Positions 33,380-42,536 of a stretch of 64,000 nucleotides of DNA are shown here, in pieces. Under the pieces are notes generated by a model. The model searched no databases. It was not told the origin of the DNA and saw nothing but the letters and a program-made list of their open reading frames with translations. A program made the translations under genes and the position numbers. The DNA comes from JBLMYQ01 sp050260055 (GTDB taxonomy: Bacteria; Bacillota; Clostridia; Acetivibrionales; UBA4821), in contig JBLNBO010000022.1 in assembly GCA_050260055.1 (NCBI GenBank), positions 186,001-250,000 of the forward strand. The letters are read 5' to 3'. Each line of letters starts with the position of its first letter. The first letter of the stretch is position 1.

Positions 33380-35047
33380 GTGGTTTCAAAGAAAAACAAA
33401 CTAAAGATAATTCCTATTGGTGGACTAAATGAAATAGGAAAGAATATGACTGTATTTGAGTATGGAAATGACATAATTGTAGTTGATTGCGGGTTAGCTT
33501 TCCCCGAAGACGATATGCTTGGAATTGATTTGGTTATTCCTGATACGGCATATCTAGAAAAGAATATTGCTAAAATTCGTGGGATAATTATTACCCATGG
33601 ACATGAGGATCATATTGGTGCACTTCCTTATATACTGAAAAACCTAAACGTACCTGTTTACGGTACAAGACTTACCATGGGACTAATAGAATATAAGCTG
33701 GAAGAGCACGCTATGATATCAACCGTTAAGCTTAATACTATAAAACCAGGAGATATCGTAGACTTAGGGGTATTTAAGGTTGAATTCATTCGCTCGAATC
33801 ATAGTATTGCAGATGCTGTCGCATTAGCAATTAACACACCTATGGGTGTGGTTATTCATACGGGAGATTTTAAGATTGATTACACCCCGATAGATGGAGA
33901 TGTAATTGATTTGGCACGTTTTGCTGAACTGGGGAGTGAAGGGGTTCTTGCCATGCTTGCAGATAGTACCAATGTTGAGAGGCCTGGCTATACAATGTCT
34001 GAAAGTACTGTGGGTGATTCGTTTGATGAGCTGTTTATAAATTGTGATAAACGAATAATAGTTGCTACCTTTGCGACCAATATTCATAGGGTTCAGCAGA
34101 TTATAAATTCAGCAGAAAAATTTGATAGGAAGATTGCAATTTGCGGCAGGAGCATGGTAAATGTTGTTAATGTTGCCATGAGGCTGGGATATATGAATAT
34201 TCCTGAAGGTATGCTTATTGATGTAGATGCTATTGATAGATATAAACCCAACCAGCTTGTCATTATTACAACTGGAAGTCAGGGTGAGCCAATGTCTGCG
34301 CTTTCAAGGATTGCGTCTTCAGACCATAAAAAGATTGAGATAATGCCTGGAGATAGAGTAATAATCTCTGCTTCGCCCATACCAGGAAATGAGAAGCTTA
34401 TCTCAAGAGTAATCAATGAATTGTTCAAAAGGGGAGCAGATGTAATATATCACGGAATTATGGATATCCATGTATCTGGGCACGCATGTCAGGAAGAACT
34501 TAAGCTAATACACACACTTGTAAAGCCTAAATATTTTATTCCTGTTCACGGAGAATACAGGCACCTAAGACAGCATGCATTGCTTGCAGAAAAGCTTGGA
34601 ATGGATTCGGAAAACATCTTCTTAATGAACAATGGGAAAGTTCTTGAATTAGGATTGGATAAAGCCCGCATAAATGGAAGCGTAACGGCGGGAAGGGTTC
34701 TTGTAGACGGATTAGGAGTCGGTGATGTTGGGAATATTGTGCTTAGAGACAGAAAGCACCTTGCACAAGATGGACTGATAGTTATTGTTGTAACAATAGA
34801 TAAAGAAAAAGGTGTAGTTATTGCTGGACCTGATATAATCTCAAGAGGTTTTGTATATGTTAGAGAATCAGAAAACCTTATTGAAGAAATAAGGGTTGTA
34901 GTAAAAGCTAAGCTCAGAGAATGTGAAGCTAAAAAGGTTACTGATTGGACTACTATCAAGAATGCAGTTAAAGAGGGGCTTAGAAACTTCCTTTATGAAA
35001 AGACTAAGAGGAGTCCGATGATACTACCCATAATAATGGAGATATAG
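33380..35047 (+). CDS. rnjA: Ribonuclease J
   Basis: 555 residues, standard for RNase J, a metallo-beta-lactamase/beta-CASP nuclease acting as 5'-3' exo- and endonuclease in mRNA decay and rRNA maturation. Zinc-binding motif THGHEDHIG (residues 72-80) and HTGDFKID are intact. The beta-CASP part includes ATFATNIHRVQQ and ASPIPGNEK. The later VHGEYRHL is the beta-CASP histidine motif. The C-terminal domain (about 450-555) is complete. The GTG start has GGAGG seven bases upstream. It is monocistronic with a terminator at 35055. Confidence 0.96.
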   Translation: MVSKKNKLKIIPIGGLNEIGKNMTVFEYGNDIIVVDCGLAFPEDDMLGIDLVIPDTAYLEKNIAKIRGIIITHGHEDHIGALPYILKNLNVPVYGTRLTMGLIEYKLEEHAMISTVKLNTIKPGDIVDLGVFKVEFIRSNHSIADAVALAINTPMGVVIHTGDFKIDYTPIDGDVIDLARFAELGSEGVLAMLADSTNVERPGYTMSESTVGDSFDELFINCDKRIIVATFATNIHRVQQIINSAEKFDRKIAICGRSMVNVVNVAMRLGYMNIPEGMLIDVDAIDRYKPNQLVIITTGSQGEPMSALSRIASSDHKKIEIMPGDRVIISASPIPGNEKLISRVINELFKRGADVIYHGIMDIHVSGHACQEELKLIHTLVKPKYFIPVHGEYRHLRQHALLAEKLGMDSENIFLMNNGKVLELGLDKARINGSVTAGRVLVDGLGVGDVGNIVLRDRKHLAQDGLIVIVVTIDKEKGVVIAGPDIISRGFVYVRESENLIEEIRVVVKAKLRECEAKKVTDWTTIKNAVKEGLRNFLYEKTKRSPMILPIIMEI

Positions 35048-35054
35048 GTCATAG

Positions 35055-35090
35055 AAATCCGATTTTGATTAATCAAAATCGGATTTTTTG
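35055..35090 (+). terminator. Terminator of rnjA
   Basis: AAATCCGATTTTGATT pairs with AATCAAAATCGGATTT, followed by TTT. Confidence 0.85.
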
Positions 35091-35112
35091 TATGTATAAC
35101 TCATTATTTTCG

Positions 35113-35682
35113 GGTTGCGCTAAAGTTATATCTCAAAAGAGGTAACCTAAGGTTCCTCTTTTGGAATCTCCTCCTCTAGCCCCCAAATTCTTATCAAATA
35201 GCTTCTATGATTTTGCTACATTCATTCTCGCCGTCGTATCAGGACTCCCATCCATGATCGCTGATACTAGATTTTGCATCGTGCAAAATCTACGGCTTCA
35301 TTCACTCCGCTAATCAAAAAGCTCTAATGCCAAGAATTTAATCAGGGCTGAAAACCAAAAATCTTCTTGCTCGCTTATGTAACTGTTGTGAAAAATATTC
35401 GTGATGCTCTCGATGAAGATAACTGACGACGCGGGAAAATGAACATGGATGTTCATTTTAGGCGCAATGAGTCATGGATGCGAATCTTGTGCCGACCGCC
35501 AAAGGAAGTTTTAGAATCGTTAAGAGTATAGAACATTTTTCAGTAAACCGATAACAGCCACCACGGCGAGTGGCGACTTTTCCGCCGGTTTTGGTCGTTC
35601 AAAAGCGGTAAATAAGTTTTTTTGTTTAAGAAGAGGAATTTGTTCGAGGCTCATTTTTTGAAAAGTAACTTTAGAGCAACCT
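35113..35682 (-). repeat. Family A element, complete-looking copy with terminal inverted repeats (MITE-like)
   Basis: The ends are near-perfect inverted repeats: GGTTGCGCTAAAGTTA at 35113 and, on the minus strand, GGTTGCTCTAAAGTTA from 35682. Inside, read on the minus strand, is a 250-base body shared with 11735-11990. It is followed by a closed cluster: GCCG (35293-35296 complement) and CGGC (35230-35233) enclose hairpins GATTTTGCA/TGCAAAATC (35270-35290) and GTATCAG/CTGATAC (35236-35267). A CAAAAGAGG stem lies at the end. There is no conserved frame and no transposase; an obvious target duplication is not seen. Confidence 0.7.
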
Positions 35683-35742
35683 AATTGTATTTTGTAAAAA
35701 TGCACTTTTCACAACGTGTAAAACGTTACACCGATAAAGTCA

Positions 35743-35772
35743 TTCAACTTTTTAAAACTAGTTTAATATAAT
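35743..35772 (+). promoter_or_regulatory. Promoter for the 59-aa small gene
   Basis: TTCAAC (35743-35748), 18-base spacer, TATAAT (35767-35772). Confidence 0.5.
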
Positions 35773-35805
35773 GATTGCAAGAAAACTTTTATAGGATTAT
35801 TGTAA

Positions 35806-35985
35806 ATGGCTGAAATAAATAACTCTATCTTTGGGGATAAATGCAAAAACTTAAGTGCACTTGTTGAATTAAATTGGGAAGATGAATGTGGAAGAGTAAT
35901 CTGCTTTGATTTTCCAATAAGTCTTGATGTCTTTGTAATAGCACTTATTCTTGCTGAAGTTGAGAGGCAGGACAAAGGAGGATAA
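35806..35985 (+). CDS. Small acidic protein, 59 aa
   Basis: Open frame ATG 35806 to TAA 35983-35985 coding MAEINNSIFGDKCKNLSALV and onward to QDKGG. It has a promoter 34 bases upstream, an AGGA at nine bases from the ATG, and a hairpin with T-run downstream (36030-36067). The composition is soluble and acidic with two cysteines. The family is unknown. The regular promoter-RBS-terminator order supports a real gene despite its length. Confidence 0.5.
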   Translation: MAEINNSIFGDKCKNLSALVELNWEDECGRVICFDFPISLDVFVIALILAEVERQDKGG

Positions 35986-36002
35986 CCCTCAAGTGCCAAA
36001 TA

Positions 36003-36031
36003 TTGCTCTTTGTTTTTTAGTGTGTTATAAT
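36003..36031 (+). promoter_or_regulatory. Promoter of leuS
   Basis: TTGCTC (36003-36008), 17-base spacer, TATAAT (36026-36031), directly followed by the hairpin at 36030. No T-box precedes leuS. Confidence 0.5.
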
Positions 36032-36067
36032 GCATTCCATAAGTTTTGGAATGCATTAACTTTTTTA
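36030..36067 (+). terminator. Hairpin with T-run between the 59-aa gene and leuS
   Basis: AATGCATTCCA pairs with TGGAATGCATT, followed by AACTTTTTT. It overlaps the leuS promoter's start site, so it may end the small gene's transcript or sit in the leuS leader. Confidence 0.5.
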
Positions 36068-36103
36068 TAATATAAATCAATTTGATGAGAGGTGTTGTTC
36101 GCT

Positions 36104-38563
36104 ATGCAATATAATCCACATAGTATTGAAAAAAAGTGGAGGACTTTTTGGGAAGAAAATCACATAAATGAAACCTTAGTAGAAACAAGCAAGCCTAAGT
36201 ATTACTGCCTGGACATGTTTCCATATCCTTCTGGAGAAGGCCTTCATGTAGGTCACTGGAGAGGTTATGTACTTTCTGATGTGTGGTCAAGATATAAAAG
36301 GCTTCAAGGTTTTAATGTACTTCATCCAATGGGATGGGATGCTTTTGGACTTCCAGCAGAGAATGCAGCTATTAAGAAAAACATTCACCCAAAGATAAAT
36401 ACAAAGAGCAATATTGACAACATGAAGAGACAGCTTAAGGAAATTGGTGCAATGTATGATTGGACTAGGGAGATTGATACTACTGACCCTGCTTATTACA
36501 AATGGACTCAATGGATTTTTGTCCAGATGTATAAAAGAGGGCTGGCTTATAGAAAAAAGATGCCAATAAATTGGTGCCCAAGCTGTAAGACTGGTTTGGC
36601 AAACGAAGAAGTTGTTGATGGTAAATGTGATAGATGTAGTGCAGAAGTTGAAAAAAGAGAAATGCTTCAATGGATGCTTAAAATTACTGCATATGCTGAT
36701 AGACTTATAGATGACCTTGATAAGCTTAATTGGCCGGAAAAAGTTAAGACCATGCAGAAAAACTGGATAGGCCGTAGTGAGGGAGCTGAAGTAATATTCA
36801 AGATAAAAGCTGAGAATGGTAGCGAATATGACCTTCCAGTGTTCACAACCAGACCGGATACACTATTTGGAGCAACATATGTTGTTATGGCACCAGAGCA
36901 TCAATTAGTAGATAAGATTACATCGAAAGAATGCAAAAAAGCTGTTGAGGAATATGTTAATCAAGCAAAATCTATGTCCGAAATAGAAAGAACCGACACG
37001 GCAAAGGATAAGACCGGAGCATTTACAGGTGCTTATGCAGTAAACCCTGTTAATGGCAAAGAGATTCCTGTTTGGATAAGCGATTATGTGCTAGCGCATT
37101 ATGGGTCTGGGGCAATAATGGCAGTTCCTGCGCATGACCAAAGAGACTTTGATTTTGCGAAGAAGTTTGGATTAAATATTATAGAAGTAATTTTTTCAGA
37201 AAACGCAAAGAGAGATGAAAAAGGTCAGCTTACTGAGGCATATACAGAAGATGGCATATTAATTAACTCCTGCGACTTTATGAATGGTAAGAATGTTGCT
37301 GATGCTAAAGCAAATGTTGTTGAGTGGCTTGCAGGAAAAGGTCTCGGAAAGAAGACCATAGCTTATAAACTTAGAGATTGGGTCTTCGCAAGACAGAGAT
37401 ACTGGGGAGAGCCAATTCCGATTATCTATTGCGATAAGTGTGGAGAAATGGCAGTTGACGAAAAGGATTTGCCTGTATTACTTCCAGAAGTAGAGAACTA
37501 CAAACCAAGCGGAACAGGAAAATCGCCTCTTGCTGTAATACCTGAATTTGTTCATACAACCTGCCCAAAATGCGGTGGGCATGCTGAAAGAGAAACTGAT
37601 ACAATGCCGCAGTGGGCGGGTTCATCATGGTACTTCTTAAGATATATCAATCCAGAGCTTGACACAGCAGCTTTTGATAAGAAGGATGCGAATACTTGGC
37701 TTCCGGTTGATTGCTATGTAGGAGGGATTGAGCATGCTGTTTTACATTTGCTTTATGCAAGATTTTTTACAAAAGTGTTGTTTGACTGCGGATGTATAGA
37801 TTTTGATGAGCCTTTTGACAGATTGTTCAATCAGGGCATGGTTTGCAAATTCAGCGAAAAATCAGGCAAGCTTGAGAAAATGTCAAAATCAAAGGGGAAT
37901 GTAGTAAACCCTGACCCGCTTGTTGAAAAATATGGAACAGATACCGTAAGACTTTATGAACTGTTTATCGGTGCGCCGGAGATGGATTCTGAATGGACTG
38001 ATACCGGAATAGAAGGGTGTTTCAGATTCCTCAAAAAATCTTGGGATTGGGTTATAGAAAGCAGTAAAAACTATTCTGCAAATGATAGCAGGGAAGTTTT
38101 AGCAAAGCTTCACGGCTTAATATTCAAAGTGGTAAGCAGATTGGAGAGCTTTAAGTTCAATACGGCAATAAGTGCATTTATGGAATTTATTAATTTTGTT
38201 TCTAAGCCGGAAGTTAAAAAGCTAGGAGTAACTAAAGAGTGTGTTGAGAAATTTATAATAATACTTGCGCCGTTTGCTCCTCACATGTGCGAAGAGCTAT
38301 GGCAAATTACAGGGCATAAAGGAACAATATTTGAAGCAAAACTTCCAGAGTATGATGAGGCATTAATTGATGAAGAAATTATTGAAATAGCAATTCAGGT
38401 TAATGGAAAGCTTAGAGGGACAGTTAAGGTTGAGAAAGATGCAGAAGAAAAGAAGGTTTCGGAAGATGCATTAAAAGAGGTTGAAAGATTGGTTGATCCT
38501 GATAAGGTGGTAAAGACCATCTATGTACCGAATAAGATAATTAATTTCATTATTAAAGGGTAG
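36104..38563 (+). CDS. leuS: Leucine--tRNA ligase
   Basis: 819 residues, the usual bacterial LeuRS length. ATG 36104 has AGAGG about ten bases upstream; the earlier GTG at 36092 overlaps that site. Class I motifs are present: PYPSGEGLHVGHW (HIGH equivalent), KMSKSKGN for ATP binding, and a CP1 editing domain with TTRPDTLFGATY. A zinc-type knot CPSCKTG...CDRC lies near residue 160 and a second, CDKCG...CPKCGG, near 445-490. It charges tRNA-Leu and edits mischarged tRNA. A bidirectional terminator follows. Confidence 0.97.
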   Translation: MQYNPHSIEKKWRTFWEENHINETLVETSKPKYYCLDMFPYPSGEGLHVGHWRGYVLSDVWSRYKRLQGFNVLHPMGWDAFGLPAENAAIKKNIHPKINTKSNIDNMKRQLKEIGAMYDWTREIDTTDPAYYKWTQWIFVQMYKRGLAYRKKMPINWCPSCKTGLANEEVVDGKCDRCSAEVEKREMLQWMLKITAYADRLIDDLDKLNWPEKVKTMQKNWIGRSEGAEVIFKIKAENGSEYDLPVFTTRPDTLFGATYVVMAPEHQLVDKITSKECKKAVEEYVNQAKSMSEIERTDTAKDKTGAFTGAYAVNPVNGKEIPVWISDYVLAHYGSGAIMAVPAHDQRDFDFAKKFGLNIIEVIFSENAKRDEKGQLTEAYTEDGILINSCDFMNGKNVADAKANVVEWLAGKGLGKKTIAYKLRDWVFARQRYWGEPIPIIYCDKCGEMAVDEKDLPVLLPEVENYKPSGTGKSPLAVIPEFVHTTCPKCGGHAERETDTMPQWAGSSWYFLRYINPELDTAAFDKKDANTWLPVDCYVGGIEHAVLHLLYARFFTKVLFDCGCIDFDEPFDRLFNQGMVCKFSEKSGKLEKMSKSKGNVVNPDPLVEKYGTDTVRLYELFIGAPEMDSEWTDTGIEGCFRFLKKSWDWVIESSKNYSANDSREVLAKLHGLIFKVVSRLESFKFNTAISAFMEFINFVSKPEVKKLGVTKECVEKFIIILAPFAPHMCEELWQITGHKGTIFEAKLPEYDEALIDEEIIEIAIQVNGKLRGTVKVEKDAEEKKVSEDALKEVERLVDPDKVVKTIYVPNKIINFIIKG

Positions 38564-38564
38564 A

Positions 38565-38607
38565 TAAAAAAATAGGGAGTGTGCGTTAGCACACTCCCTA
38601 TTTTTTT
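38565..38607. terminator. Bidirectional terminator between leuS and gdhA
   Basis: AATAGGGAGTGTGC pairs with GCACACTCCCTATT, with A-run on one side and T-run on the other. Confidence 0.9.
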
Positions 38608-38617
38608 ATCTTTATTT

Positions 38618-39865
38618 CTATACCCACCCTCTTAACTTCATTGCTTCAACTACACGATTTACAGCAACAACATAAGCGGCTTTCCTCATATTAATATGAT
38701 ATTCTTTAGCTGCTTTTAGAACATTGTGATAGGCCAAAGTCATTTTCTTATTTAATTTTTCGTGAACTTCTTCTTCGTCCCAGTAATACATATAGAAATT
38801 CTGAACCATTTCAAAGTATGATACTGTTACTCCTCCGGAATTGCAGAGAAAATCAGGTATAATATGTATGCCTTTTTTATCAAGTATTTCATCAGCTTCG
38901 GGAGTAGTAGGACCATTTGCAAGTTCAGCAACAATTCTTGCTTTAATATTAGATGCATTTTTAAGTGTTATAACATTTTCTAATGCAGAAGGAATAAGGA
39001 TATCTACGTCAAGCTCCAGAAGTGCTTCGTTTGAGATATTCTGTGTTCCAGGATATCCAACTACTGAACCTGTTGAAGACTTGTAATCATTTACCTTGTT
39101 TGCATCAAGTCCATTTTGGTCGTATATACCGCCTTTACTGTCACTTACTGCAACGACTTTACAACCATATATTGTTGATGCAAGAAGAGCGGCATAGTAT
39201 CCGGCATTTCCGAAGCCCTGTATTGCAACCTTTGCATTTTTTAGATTAATACCGCATTCTACCGCAGCTTCTCTAATAGCATATAGGCCGCCTCTAGCTG
39301 TTGCATCGCCTCTTCCGGCAGAGCCTCCTAATGCTAAAGGCTTACCTGTGATAACGCCAAATTGGTTTTTGCCGCTGAGCTTAGAATACTCATCCATCAT
39401 CCAAGCCATTATTTGCGGAGTAGTATATACATCTGGGGCAGGAACATCCATTTCGGGACCGATTAACTGCCAAATCTGTTGTATGTAACTACGGCTCAAA
39501 CGCTCAAGTTCGCCTTGAGACATTTTTTTAGGGTCGCATATTACTCCACCTTTTGCTCCGCCTAGAGGAATGTCTACAACTGAACATTTCCATGTCATCC
39601 ATGCGGAAAGAGCTCTAACGGTATCAATTGTTTCTTCAGGATGAAAACGTATGCCTCCTTTTGTTGGCCCGCGTGAATCATTGTACTGAACTCTATATCC
39701 CTGAAAAACTTTTGTTGTGCCGTCATCCATTTTTACTGGAATATTTAAATGGATTTCTCTTTTTGGTACTCTGAGTATTTGATGTATAGAAGAATCAAGA
39801 TTAATTATTGCAGCGCATTCGTCAAGCTGTTTCTGTGCATTTAAGAAAGGATTTTGTTTTTGCAC
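38618..39865 (-). CDS. gdhA: Glu/Leu/Phe/Val-family dehydrogenase (glutamate dehydrogenase)
   Basis: 415 residues, typical of the hexameric GDH branch that interconverts glutamate and 2-oxoglutarate plus ammonia. The substrate domain includes PTKGGIRFHP and PLGGAKGGV with the catalytic lysine, and PAPDV with the catalytic aspartate. The Rossmann nucleotide-binding domain shows VAIQGFGNAGYYAA. The upstream region carries a terminator of the next gene. Specificity for glutamate over branched amino acids is the usual call for this length but is not proven. Confidence 0.93.
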   Translation of the reverse strand: MQKQNPFLNAQKQLDECAAIINLDSSIHQILRVPKREIHLNIPVKMDDGTTKVFQGYRVQYNDSRGPTKGGIRFHPEETIDTVRALSAWMTWKCSVVDIPLGGAKGGVICDPKKMSQGELERLSRSYIQQIWQLIGPEMDVPAPDVYTTPQIMAWMMDEYSKLSGKNQFGVITGKPLALGGSAGRGDATARGGLYAIREAAVECGINLKNAKVAIQGFGNAGYYAALLASTIYGCKVVAVSDSKGGIYDQNGLDANKVNDYKSSTGSVVGYPGTQNISNEALLELDVDILIPSALENVITLKNASNIKARIVAELANGPTTPEADEILDKKGIHIIPDFLCNSGGVTVSYFEMVQNFYMYYWDEEEVHEKLNKKMTLAYHNVLKAAKEYHINMRKAAYVVAVNRVVEAMKLRGWV

Positions 39866-39903
39866 TAATTATTCCTCCGTTTTCTATTAAGATTTTTATT
39901 AAG

Positions 39904-39928
39904 AAAAAGCCACTATATTACAGTGGCT
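39904..39928 (-). terminator. Terminator after the PRK06851-type ATPase gene
   Basis: AGCCACT pairs with AGTGGCT around a 7-base loop; on the minus strand it runs into TTTTTC. Confidence 0.7.
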
Positions 39929-39969
39929 AATAAAAATATAGATGTTTTTTGTTAAAAATTCAAGAAGAT

Positions 39970-41067
39970 TTAAGATTTTTTGAGTATTTTTTCAAGAACT
40001 TTTCTTCTAAGGTTTTCTATACTTTCAAAATTCATATTCGGAACGTAATAGGTTTCAAGTTTATCGTGAAGTGCTTTTGCCTGACTTATTTTTTCAACTG
40101 CTTTACTAAATAAGTTGTCAAATTCAGTTGTATCAAATTCTAATACTTCACTGTATTTATCAAGAATGCTTGTGTTTAGACATTTATCCAAATCGGTTAC
40201 TCCGATGGAGGATGAAATATCAACAGGGTGATATTTTCTGCTTGTTACAATTGCAGTTTTAAGCTCAGGAATTACGATGTGTTCGACAATATCGGGGTTG
40301 AAAGCACAGTGGTAGCATTCAATGTTTAATCCTTTTACTTCAGCCGATTCCATGATTTTAGAGAATATCTTTTTATGGCCTTTACCATATGGACCTTTAA
40401 CAATATAGACATTTCTCTGAGCTTCGATAAGATTTGATAAGTAATTTTTTGGCCCTTCGGGAGTTATGGCGCTTATAAAGAGATGCCTTTCTTTTGATAG
40501 CTTATCTAGAGGTTCGATTTCTTCAAAGATTTTTGACGAAAGTAATTGAGCTTCTTTAACAACCATTCTCATGTTAATTGCTTCATCATAAATTTTTTCA
40601 ATATCATTGTATATATATTTCCCTGCACCTAGATATTTGTATGCTCTGGCAAAAAGACCGCTTATTTCAGAAGTAATCAGAAGAATATCATCCTTGCTTT
40701 TCCTTAGTCCTTCTTCATTCCAAAAATCGCCCAGATGAATGATTTCATCAATTGCTCCAGGATGCTTTGGGTCTACAATATGGGGAGCTGTACCATCAAT
40801 CATAGCAATTTTTAAATCAGTGATAACAATTCCGTCAAGAGAATTATTATCGCTTGAACAATGCATGAATTCCACATTGTGTCCCATTGAACTCATTTCA
40901 AGGCCTATTCTTCTCATAAAGGTTGATTTGCCAACGCCCGGCCCGCCTTTTAGCACGAATATCCTGTTGGCTTCATTTTGAGGTAGTATGTAGTCATAGA
41001 AAGAATGAAACCCATTGCAAGTATTTCCACCTGGGAAAGCATGCATGATTTTGCCTTCCTGTTCCAT
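39970..41067 (-). CDS. PRK06851-family P-loop ATPase
   Basis: 365 residues with two nucleotide-binding halves. The first has a canonical Walker A GGPGVGKST (about 41-49). The second has a degenerate KGPYGKGHKK near 225 in place of a second P-loop. Conserved segments FMHCSSDNNSLDG and IECYHCAFNPD are tandem equivalents of the same motif, showing that the protein is an internal duplication. This family is common in Firmicutes and has no firm function. AAGGAAG precedes the ATG. It is followed by its own terminator. Confidence 0.8.
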   Translation of the reverse strand: MEQEGKIMHAFPGGNTCNGFHSFYDYILPQNEANRIFVLKGGPGVGKSTFMRRIGLEMSSMGHNVEFMHCSSDNNSLDGIVITDLKIAMIDGTAPHIVDPKHPGAIDEIIHLGDFWNEEGLRKSKDDILLITSEISGLFARAYKYLGAGKYIYNDIEKIYDEAINMRMVVKEAQLLSSKIFEEIEPLDKLSKERHLFISAITPEGPKNYLSNLIEAQRNVYIVKGPYGKGHKKIFSKIMESAEVKGLNIECYHCAFNPDIVEHIVIPELKTAIVTSRKYHPVDISSSIGVTDLDKCLNTSILDKYSEVLEFDTTEFDNLFSKAVEKISQAKALHDKLETYYVPNMNFESIENLRRKVLEKILKKS

Positions 41068-41132
41068 TATTATACTTCCTTTCTTGCACGTTATATTTAA
41101 CTTATATTATTGAGGAGTTGTCAAATATGTTA

Positions 41133-41163
41133 CAAAAAAAAGAACCCTTGCGATGCAAGGGTT
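41133..41163 (-). terminator. Terminator of the 390-aa gene
   Basis: AACCCTTGC-GAT-GCAAGGGTT overlaps the stop codon, with T-run on the minus strand. Confidence 0.85.
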
Positions 41164-42334
41164 AGATTTCTTTTAACTGCTTTATATCATCTTTAAATGT
41201 AATTAACTGCAGTGACTTATCTTTATCACCGTTAATGTAATTACGGTATAATGCAAGATATTCTCTAAGGAGAATGACATTATCTTTATAGTCTTCATCT
41301 GACTGCCTTTTAAGTTTTTTCTGACAGTAGACTTTGGATATCAGCCATATGAATTTCAAATCAGGTGTCAAGTCATAAACTTTCAACCGGTCAAGAGATT
41401 CATTGGCTTCATCAAGATTCCCGAGTTTGGTCTGTACAAAGCAGTACTGTACCGTAGCACTTACATAAGCTGAGGTGGAGCTGGAATTGCTTTGTAACTG
41501 GAGAAGTTTTTCGGTTGCTTCTTCATATTTTCCGCGGCGGGAGTTCTGAACCTGCATCCATACATCTGCATTTTCAACCAGCTCGATAATCCAATCAGGC
41601 GACTTTACCCTTTCCCTGGCGCTTTCCACAAGAACCTCAAATTCTTTCAACAATGAGTCGAAAGCGCCTGCATCTTCTTCTTCAGCCAGGCCATACTTAT
41701 ATGTCTGAGCGTATACATACAGCCAATAAGCAAAAACGTACTGATGCTCCCATGGCGGCCTTTCTGGATTGGCTGTGATTTCTTCGGCTTTGTTTATATA
41801 CGGTCTGAAATACTTCTTAGCTTTATCCTTCTTTTTCATTGCTTTAAGCGTAATGCCATATGGAGCAAGCAAGCTTTGCAGAACTTGTTTCAGGATATTT
41901 CTGCTGTGTCTGATGCTGGAGACTGTGCCTTCCAATAAAACAACCTGAGCTTGAAACAGCTGAGTCTTATAAAGCTCTTGTTCTGCAGATATGATTTCAA
42001 TTTTAAGGTCCTTCTCATTTTTCGTAGGCTTTTTCCCTTTGCGGCTTAAGACAGCCTTATTATGCTTGCTGTTAAGGCCCTTAATAAAGTCTTCCTGACT
42101 TTTTGCAGAAGCTTTCAAATATTCTTCGCATGTAAAGAAATTAGAGCTGTCATACAAAACCATTTGCCCTGAAAGTTTTAAAATCCTTGCCTGATCATCT
42201 GCCGGTATTCGCGAAAAATACAAGTAATCTGAAATAATTGCAAGAATGTCATTGCTGAATTTTGATAAGCCTAAATGTTTTTCCGCGTCCAATGCCTCTT
42301 CTAAAGTTTGCTTATACTTGCGCGGTGTACCCAC
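41162..42334 (-). CDS. Hypothetical helical-repeat protein, 390 aa
   Basis: GTG start with AAAGGGGG upstream. The protein is almost wholly helical. The C-terminal half (about 190-390) has TPR-like helix pairs (YEEATEKLLQLQ, KLGNLDEANESLDRL). The N-terminal half contains a lysine-rich segment (SRKGKKPTKNEKDL) and a long helix. There is no signal peptide or membrane helix. It lies downstream of the histidine kinase on the same strand but after that gene's terminator. The gene looks somewhat richer in G and C than its neighbours. Function unknown; a scaffold role is a guess. Confidence 0.7.
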   Translation of the reverse strand: MGTPRKYKQTLEEALDAEKHLGLSKFSNDILAIISDYLYFSRIPADDQARILKLSGQMVLYDSSNFFTCEEYLKASAKSQEDFIKGLNSKHNKAVLSRKGKKPTKNEKDLKIEIISAEQELYKTQLFQAQVVLLEGTVSSIRHSRNILKQVLQSLLAPYGITLKAMKKKDKAKKYFRPYINKAEEITANPERPPWEHQYVFAYWLYVYAQTYKYGLAEEEDAGAFDSLLKEFEVLVESARERVKSPDWIIELVENADVWMQVQNSRRGKYEEATEKLLQLQSNSSSTSAYVSATVQYCFVQTKLGNLDEANESLDRLKVYDLTPDLKFIWLISKVYCQKKLKRQSDEDYKDNVILLREYLALYRNYINGDKDKSLQLITFKDDIKQLKEI

Positions 42335-42473
42335 TTATACGTCCCCCTTTCAAAATTTTGCCGAAAGGAATAAATCTATATTTTACCTGCGTTATTGAAC
42401 AGGTGTTGAAAGGATATATAATTTTTATAGAACAATAGTGTTTTTATTATAATATAATTTCCAGAAAAATGCA

Positions 42474-42506
42474 CGAAAAAAATAAAAGCTGATTAAGGCT
42501 TTTATT
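42474..42506 (-). terminator. Terminator of the histidine kinase gene
   Basis: AATAAAAGC pairs with GCTTTTATT; the minus strand continues in a T-run. Confidence 0.75.
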
Positions 42507-42536
42507 AGTATGGTATATTTTTTAATTATCTTTAGG

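Noticed and set aside
35520..35705. 61-aa minus-strand frame in the 35 kb repeat
   Set aside because: Different frame from the 11.7 kb copy and no conservation at protein level.
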